A stretch of 64,000 bases of DNA from Ampullaceana balthica (lineage: Eukaryota > Mollusca > Gastropoda > Lymnaeidae). The position numbers were made by a program, and so were the translations under genes. Positions 57,223 through 64,000 of this stretch are shown here, in pieces (within the stretch, counting starts at the first letter, position 1; every line of letters starts with the position of its first letter). The notes beneath the pieces were generated by a model that was not told the DNA's origin, did no database searches, and saw only the letters and a program-made list of their open reading frames with translations. The DNA is taken from assembly GCA_944989445.1 (NCBI GenBank), contig CALYLW010000162.1, positions 667,001 through 731,000 of the forward strand, read 5' to 3'.

Positions 57223-57988
57223 CCCACGAGCAACCTCTTTAAACGTTTTCACACGAGCAACCTCTTTAAACGTTTTCACACGAGCAACCTCTTTAAACTT
57301 TTTCACACGAGCAACCTCTTTAAACGTTTTCACACGAGCAACCTCTTTAAACGTTTTCACACGAGCCACCTCTTTAAACGTTTTCACACGAGCCACCTCT
57401 TTAAACTTTTTCACACGAGCAACCTCTTTAAACGTTTTCACACGAGCCACCTCTTTAAACGTTTTCACACGAGCCACCTCTTTAAACGTTTTCACACGAG
57501 CAACCTCTTTAAACTTTTTCACACGAGCCCCCTCTTTAAACGTTTTCACACGAGCCACCTCTTTAAACTTTTTCACACGAGCAACCTCTTCAAACGTTTT
57601 CACACGAGCAACCTCTTTAAACTTTTTCACACGAGCCACCTCTTTAAACGTTTTCACACGAGCAACCTCTTTAAACTTTTTCACACGAGCCCCCTCTTTA
57701 AACGTTTTCACACGAGCCACCTCTTTAAACGTTTTCACACGAGCCCCCTCTTTAAACGTTTTCACACGAGCCACCTCTTTAAACGTTTTCACACGAGCAA
57801 CCTCTTTAAACGTTTTCACACGAGCCACCTCTTTAAACGTTTTCACACGAGCAACCTCTTTAAACTTTTTCACACGAGCCCCCTCTTTAAACCTTTAAAC
57901 GTTTTCACACGAGCCCCCTCTTTAAACGTTTTCACACGAGCCACCTCTTTAAACGTTTTCACACGAGCCACCTCTTTAAACTTTTGCA
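57223..57988. repeat. 27-bp minisatellite, open on both strands
   Basis: About 28 units of ACACGAGCAACCTCTTTAAA plus CGTTTTC. Variation is confined to about three positions (AAC/CAC/CCC and CGTTTT/CTTTTT). Being nine codons and stop-free, it gives a 227-codon minus-strand frame of VARVKTFKE-type repeats and a 273-codon plus-strand frame of HTSNLFKRF-type repeats. Neither has a recognisable domain or gene context, so coding is unsupported. Confidence 0.9.
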
Positions 57989-59034
57989 CACCCCAAACGA
58001 TTTCCTTGGAAAACCGGGATCTACGGATTTAATTTCCCATAGTCAGAAATACGTTTCTTTCACTCAACATAATGTAAGGAACTCCTCTATTTAAATTTAT
58101 TTTACAACGTGGAGTTTTTTATTTAATTTTTTAAAAAAAACTTCTGCTTTTATTATGTTTTGCAATTATAGCGCAATATGCAATTATTTCACTAAGTGAA
58201 ATGCTTATTTTATATACGTAACTTTTTGTTAATTTCCCTTATAGCTAATAATTAATTTTTGAAATTAAAATTCATTTTTAAAAACTTAAAATAACAAAAA
58301 TAAATCAATGACAAGGAAGACAGGCAAAATATTTTTACCTTTTCATGATTGATGTTTCCAAACAACAACGAGTGCTTTCTAAAGTCCGCTGCCCTAAGTA
58401 TAGTAAGACATTTTAAAATAATATCTTAAACTTAAATCTGTTCCCGTGCACCGTGAAGATTTAGTTTACACCAATAAAATCAAATGGCCAACCTTATCGA
58501 AGGCCATCTTCAACTCGAACAATTATTTATTTCAATATTTTTCGACTCCCACAAGAAAGAACTCACCAGTTTCTTTAGTATGTGCTGAATATAAATTTGA
58601 ATCATAAAATGTGGAGTAATGAATTGGAATGCACAAGGGGTGAATAATCGATTCCTATGACATAAATCAAGCAGCGCATCATATTCTAGAAAGGAGGTTT
58701 TGAATACTAACAAATGAGGAGTTAATATTTATGTTTCCGTCAATGGTGTGAGTGTCAAAAACAAGTTAGTGGTGGGTGGGGGAGGGGGAGTTATAATTAA
58801 GGCAAGTGGCTCATCATTTAAACGCATGACATGAACTTTAAATTTAAAGCTTATTTTATAATTATAAAGGGATACGTACTTCTCCATTCTTCCCTTTTGG
58901 CCAGTATTCCGAGTTTATGATGCGGCGGTGATAGTTGTGTAATAGGATAAGTAATGATCAAGGGGCTGGTCAAGTTTTGTGTCGAAGCGCTAAACCATCC
59001 CAACTCATCGCGATGGCAAATCACCACGATCCCT
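57989..59034. other. Unassigned AT-rich stretch
   Basis: No gene or repeat family is recognised. Confidence 0.35.
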
Positions 59035-59805
59035 TAGCATTATGGTCCCTTCTCATAACGGTCCCTTCTCATCATGGTCCCTTCTTATCATGGTCCCTTC
59101 TTATCATGGTCCCTTCTTATCATGCTCCCTTCTATCATGGTCCCTTCTTATCACGGTCCCTTCTTATCACGGCCCCTTCTTATCATGGTCCCTTCTTATT
59201 TGGTTCCCTCTTATCACGGTCCCTTCTTATCACTGCCCTTTCTTATTATAGCCCCCTCTTATCACTGTCCCTTCTTATCACGGTCCCTTTTTATTATGAC
59301 CCCTTCTTATTATGGTCCCTTCTTATTGTCCCTACTTATCACGGTCCCTTCTTATCACGGTCCCTTCTTATTATGGTCCCTTTTTATTATGGTCCCTTCT
59401 TATCACGGTACCTTCTTATTGTCCCTTCTTATTATGGTCCCTTCTTATCACGGTCCATTCTTATTATGGTCCCTTCTTATTATGGTCCTTTCTTATCACG
59501 GCCCCTTCTTATTGTCCCTTCTTATTATGGTCCCTTCTTATCACGGTCCCTTCTTGTCATGGTCCCTTCTTATCACGGTCCCTTCTTATCATGGTCCTTT
59601 CTTATTTTGGTCCCTTCTTATCACGATCCCTTCTTATCATGGTCCCTTCTTATCACGGTCTGTTCTTATCACGGTCCCTTCTCATCACGGTCCCCTCTTA
59701 TCATGGTCCCTTCCTATCATGGTCCCTTCTTATCATGGTCCCTTCTCATCACGGTCCCCTCTTATCGTGGTCGCTTCTTATCACGGTCCCTTCTCACCAA
59801 AATCT
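59035..59805. repeat. 16-bp minisatellite, TCCCTTCTTATCACGG type
   Basis: About 48 units with variants TCATGG, TTATGG and TTGTCC, some of 14 or 15 bp. No stop codons arise in any plus-strand frame, so all three frames stay open for long stretches. Confidence 0.9.
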
Positions 59806-60715
59806 TTTACTATAAAGATCTCTTCTATCGCGATCTCTTCAGATAACGTTTCCTTGTCATCACGATCCCTTACCATTACGATCCCTACCATCATGAAACC
59901 TTACCATTACGATCCCTTACCATTACGATCCCTTGCCATTACGATCCCTTACCATTCCGATCCCTTACCATTATGATCCCTTACCATCACGATCCCTTAC
60001 CATTACGATCCCTTACCATCAATATTCCTTACCATCACGATCCCTTACCATCATGATCCCTTACCATCACGATCCCTTACCATCACGATCCCTTATCATC
60101 ACGACACCTTACCATCACGATACCTTACCATCACGATACCTTACCATCACGATCCCTTACCATCACGATCCCTTACCATCACGATCCCTTACCATCACGA
60201 TACCTTACCATCAAGATACCTTACCATCACGATACCTTACCATCACGATCCCTTACCATCACGATCCCTTACCATCACGATCCCTTACCATCACGATCCC
60301 TTACCATCACGATCCCTTACCATCACGATCCCTTACCATCACGATCCCTTACCATCACGATACCTTACCATCACGATACCTTACCATCACGATCCCTTAC
60401 CATCACGATCCCTTACCATCACGATCCCTTACCATCACGATACCATACCATCACGATACCTTACCATCACGATACCTTACCATCACGATACCTTACCATC
60501 ACGATACCTTACCATCACGATACCTTACCATCACGATCCCTTACCATCACGATCCCTTACCATCACGATCCCTTACCATCACGATCCTTTACCATCACGA
60601 TCCCTTACCATCACGATCCTTTACCATCACGATACCTTACCATCACGATACCTTACCATCACGATCCCTTACCATCACGATCCCTTACCATCACGATCCC
60701 TTACCATCACTATCT
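59806..60715. repeat. 16-bp minisatellite, CATCACGATCCCTTAC type
   Basis: About 56 units, with a regular CGATCCCTT/CGATACCTT alternation. The unit shares TCCCTT and ATCACG with the adjoining array and is the same length, so the two are probably diverged halves of one array. Runs of the ATACC variant recur in blocks, which implies amplification of multi-unit segments. Confidence 0.92.
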
Positions 60716-61720
60716 CCTCTCACAGCAAGCCCAGCCCCCGAGGCCTTCTCGTCAATAACCGAACACATCGCAGTCCCTTCCCTCGTCATGTTCCCGATAT
60801 ATTACTACTGGGCCCCCGGCTTCTCATGAAACAAACACCCCATTATGTCACACCTACAAATCATTCATTCCCACACCCACCGCCACTACGTAACTAACAG
60901 CTGAGTCAGTTTCAGTCTAAGTCATAAGAGAATCGCCCCATACGTTTTTTAATGAGAGAATATAAGAGGTTTACTGACTTCACTGAGAAAGGTTCAGAAG
61001 ATGGTTTAAAAAAAAACAAGTCGTTCATTAGTCACGAGATCCCCTAACCGAGACAGGATTTGAGGGCGATTGTCCAAACCACGTCTTTGATTAGTCCCCC
61101 CTTTAATAAGACCGTCTGCTCAGACTCGACATGATATTCCTCCCGCAGCCCTGGTCAACATTGCTACTCGCTAGACTAGGGGACAGCGCGTCGTAATTCA
61201 TTGATGATGTAGCAAAGCCTACCCCCCCCCCAATAGCATCAACACAAGAATGATTATTTACCTTAGCGGTTATTCTCTTTCATTTTCCTCCTGTAATCAT
61301 TGATGCGTTTTTAAAAACTAAATGTTGCCTTTCCCCCGATTTTTTAAAATTACATGTATTACTCGCCTATCCTTATTTTAAATTGATTCATGTCCGACTG
61401 GACAACTGGAAAAATGCCATGCTCCTACTATATTAAAAAGAAATTTAAAAATTACTATTTAAATATTTTTAAAGACCCCTGATGCTCTTGAAACGACCCT
61501 GGTTCACACCATCATATATTTTGTTCTCTACAACTGTTATACTCTGTATTAACAAGAGCGATGTTGCTGGGTGAGGAGAAAAAAAGTCGAGTATGGAATC
61601 ACCCGTAGATAAACGCAAACAATTTCTGAACTCCAATTTTGGGAACGAATAAACTATGAATGCTTTCCAAATCCTTGACAACAATCTGATACCAGATAAT
61701 AATAGAAATAATTTGACAAT
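60716..61720. other. Unassigned stretch
   Basis: No gene or repeat family is recognised. Confidence 0.35.
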
Positions 61721-61955
61721 TAGTACCGCGCTTTACATAATACTAGTAAGACATCTATTTATAATTGATTTCAATTTACAACATTCATTTTGTAATCACA
61801 AAATTTAAAAGAGAGAGAAAAGAAAAGAAAAAACAACAACAACATATAATTATTATATGATGGTGCACATAAGTCGGCTACGTTTATCCTTCAGAGAAAT
61901 GTTTGATTGTTAATTTTGAAATTAAAGTTTGAACAGATGGGTTTTTAGTAGTACA
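61721..61955 (-). mobile_element. LINE B-related 3' tail, copy 4
   Basis: On the minus strand the last residues of the polymerase (LLKTHLFKL) precede a stop and a 3' UTR containing AAACATTTCTCTGAAGGATA, which matches the UTR of the 44090 copy. The decayed end with GTAAAGCGCGGTACTA lies near 61721-61736. It directly abuts a 20-bp minisatellite on its upstream side. Confidence 0.65.
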
Positions 61956-62205
61956 TGAACCGGCCGCATCTTACATCAACCAGCCGTATCTTACATCAAC
62001 CAGTCATATCTTACATTAACCAGTCCTATCTTACATCAACCAGCCGTATCATACACCAACCAGCCGTATCTTACATCAACCAGCCGTATCTTACATCAAC
62101 CAGCCGTATCTTACATCAACCAGCCGTATCTTACATCAACCAGCCGTATCTTACATCAACCAGCCGTATATTACATCAAACAGCCGTATCTTACACCAAC
62201 AAGAC
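61956..62205. repeat. 20-bp minisatellite
   Basis: About 12 units of CTTACATCAACCAGCCGTAT. Three units make 60 bp, which gives a periodic 20-residue frame without coding support. Confidence 0.9.
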
Positions 62206-62761
62206 TTATATTTCATGGGTCGTTTCTAGAGCCATCAAAGTTATCCTGCTATCATCACCTTATTCTGATGACATCACATCACCATCATGTCACCATCTAA
62301 CCATCATATCCCAGTCTCCCCATCATTTCAAGACCTCATCATCATATCCTCCATCTAGTCATCTTGTCGTCACCTCCCACCCAGCAGTCGCCATAAAACG
62401 AGACGTGGGCTAATTCCGGCCCACAGCAGTCCGAATCCCGTCATAACGGCCTTAACTTACCTTCTTGGGAAGCGCCAGCACTCGACAAAGCTCACGTCTG
62501 ACAAATATAGGCACATTCCCGCATGAATTCAGACGTGCGGCGGGTTCCAATCGTCTGCGTCCCTCAGTATAGACCTGGGCCGGAAGTTCCCTAATGCGCT
62601 TGCCGGAGAGGAGCAACGAAAGGGCCATTCATCAAATAATGACGTGTGTGCGGTAGGGGCGGGAAATGATTATAGATCTACCTTTATGTATGTAATGTGT
62701 ACTTTATAACTGCCCAACAATAGCGGCTAACAATGACAGCGGAAAATGCATCAATTTCCAA
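62206..62761. other. Unassigned stretch
   Basis: No gene is recognised. ATCATCACC-like phrases at 62255-62350 are low-complexity. The patch 62420-62620 is less AT-rich and unique in the window. Confidence 0.35.
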
Positions 62762-62996
62762 ATGCTATAGTTCCCTAATGCTATAGTTCAGTAATGCTAT
62801 AGTTCCCTAATGCTATAGTTCCCTAATGCTATATTTCCCTAATGCTATAGTTCCTTAATGCTATAGTTCCCTAATGCTACAGTTCCGTAATGCTATAGTT
62901 CCCTAATGCTATAGTTCCCTAATGCTATAGTTCCCTAATGCTATAGTTCCCTAATGCTATAATTCCCTAATGCTATAGTTCCCTAATGCTATAGTT
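62762..62996. repeat. 16-bp minisatellite, AATGCTATAGTTCCCT type
   Basis: About 15 nearly identical units. It is the same length as the arrays at 59035-60715 but unrelated in sequence. Confidence 0.92.
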
Positions 62997-64000
62997 ACTG
63001 TATTAAACTCAAGAGCTGCAGTGTGTAGGTATTTAAATATCAAGTTTATTTTTATTTATACAAGAAATAAACACAAATTATTTCATTTAATAAATGACTT
63101 ACATCAAAATTAACGCAAGTTTAGTTTCAAACCTTCCACCCAAAGAGGTCCAAGCCCTGGTCTATTCTACAAGGTTGGGTTGCAGAACTTCTTTCTAGGG
63201 GGGGGGGCTTCGTCTATTCTACAAGGTTTGGTTGCAGAAATTATTTCAAAAGTGGGTGGGGGCTTCGTCTATTCTTTGTAAATAGGTGCCAGAAATGGAA
63301 GTCGTTGGAATGTAATTCAGATCTGTGAATTGGAATCAACAGTGAAGTAGGAATGAGGCAAGCAAGTGTGAGGGAATTAACGGTAATTTTGTTTTTAAAC
63401 GCATAGGCAGACATTTCAGTTAAGATGACAGTTTTAGTCCTAGACTGATGTGGCAGACATTGTTGAGTGGATCAGGACGACATCCCCCAACTCCTTTAAC
63501 GGATATTCATTTCTGTCAAGGAAGAGGTCGTGGAGCCAAATGAAAAATAAATAAATAAATGGATTCACCTAGAGAGAACTAAATAGACTAAACAAAGCGT
63601 TTCGGCGTATCGAGGATATGGGCCCTACTATCTCAATACTTTTATCAATTAATGCAATTATTCTTCTTTTTAAATAAGGGATGTTAGCGTTGTGGTTTTT
63701 TTCATGTATTCTTTTCGGTCTACAGGAAAAGGGTTATCTAACTTGCTCAGCCAGTGGGAACTACAAGCATTTGTTTGGTTCTCAATTCCCAATTAATCCA
63801 ATTTTTTAAAAGTATTCGTTTAAAACTTGACTTATATTGGAGAATTAATACAACTCTGAGACCAGTTTCTTCATGCAACCTGTTCCCCCCCCCCAATGCA
63901 AACACACGTCATGACTGAGGACTAAGATGAAAGCCCTTTCTTGGAGTTATTTCAATAATTACGTTTTTAAGTACAAATGTATATACAGGAATTCTCAAAA
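62997..64000. other. Unassigned stretch with a short ~65-bp duplication
   Basis: Two to three units containing CTTCGTCTATTCTACAAGGT and TTGGGTTGCAGAA occur at about 63157-63282, each with a G-run. The remainder to the window end shows no recognised feature. Confidence 0.4.

Noticed and set aside
59035..60829. Several ~300-codon frames in different plus-strand phases
   Set aside because: 16-bp units without stops keep several frames open at once. This is incompatible with real coding constraint and is explained by the repeat.
62622..62668. Possible solo terminus of the GGGGCCGTCC MITE (GGGCCATTCATCAAATAATG)
   Set aside because: The phrase has several insertions and changes relative to the family end, and no partner terminus or interior follows.

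Overview
This window looks like intergenic or intronic nuclear DNA of an invertebrate animal, most likely a mollusc and possibly a gastropod. The evidence is an AT-rich background, CR1/L2-type and jockey-like non-LTR retrotransposons, a tRNA-derived SINE, several hAT-type DNA transposons with 8-bp target duplications, Helitron-like elements, and a very high load of minisatellites. The taxon is an inference from this style of repeat content; no host gene in the window confirms it. I recognise no host protein-coding exon, rRNA gene or intact tRNA gene. The only long reading frame with clear homology is the 3' part of a retrotransposon polymerase at 12267-14477.

Layout. 0-10 kb: a MITE at the left edge, two copies of a Helitron-like repeat (2460, 8321), a 5'-truncated LINE tail with a (TTA)n end (3193-3443) and a 20-bp minisatellite (6891-7656). 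10-20 kb: (GA)n, a short-inverted-repeat element (11508-11956), the LINE (12262-14555), a 47-bp minisatellite, a small hAT MITE with a perfect 8-bp duplication (16902-17072) and a Helitron-like element (17371-17919). 20-30 kb: another short-inverted-repeat element, a 48-bp minisatellite of about 1.2 kb, hAT MITEs at 24951, 27092 and 27810, a 39-bp minisatellite and a second Helitron-like element. 30-40 kb: a decayed LINE fragment, a near-perfect palindromic element flanked by TTAA (31988-32127), a 22-bp minisatellite of about 1 kb, a decayed 2.1-kb hAT transposon with a MITE inside it (35079-37202), a further MITE and a SINE (39112-39380). 40-50 kb: a mosaic of nested elements with a tRNA-like segment (40640-41960), a hAT MITE inside a telomere-like array (42595-42928), a LINE tail, and a MITE nested in a hAT element nested in a 43-bp minisatellite (46683-48154). 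50-64 kb: (GA)n, 34-bp, 42-bp, 27-bp, 16-bp, 20-bp and second 16-bp arrays, a duplicated inverted-repeat element, a second tRNA-like repeat (55287-56014) and two more LINE tails.

How the parts relate. The SINE at 39112-39380 ends in the same 3' hairpin and GATAA-type tail as the LINE at 12262-14555, as expected if the SINE uses that LINE's machinery. At least four mobile elements sit inside minisatellites, and removing each one with one target copy restores the array unit. Copies of one MITE family occur inside two unrelated hAT elements. I found no new multigene system; the novelty here is in repeat architecture and candidate new transposon families.
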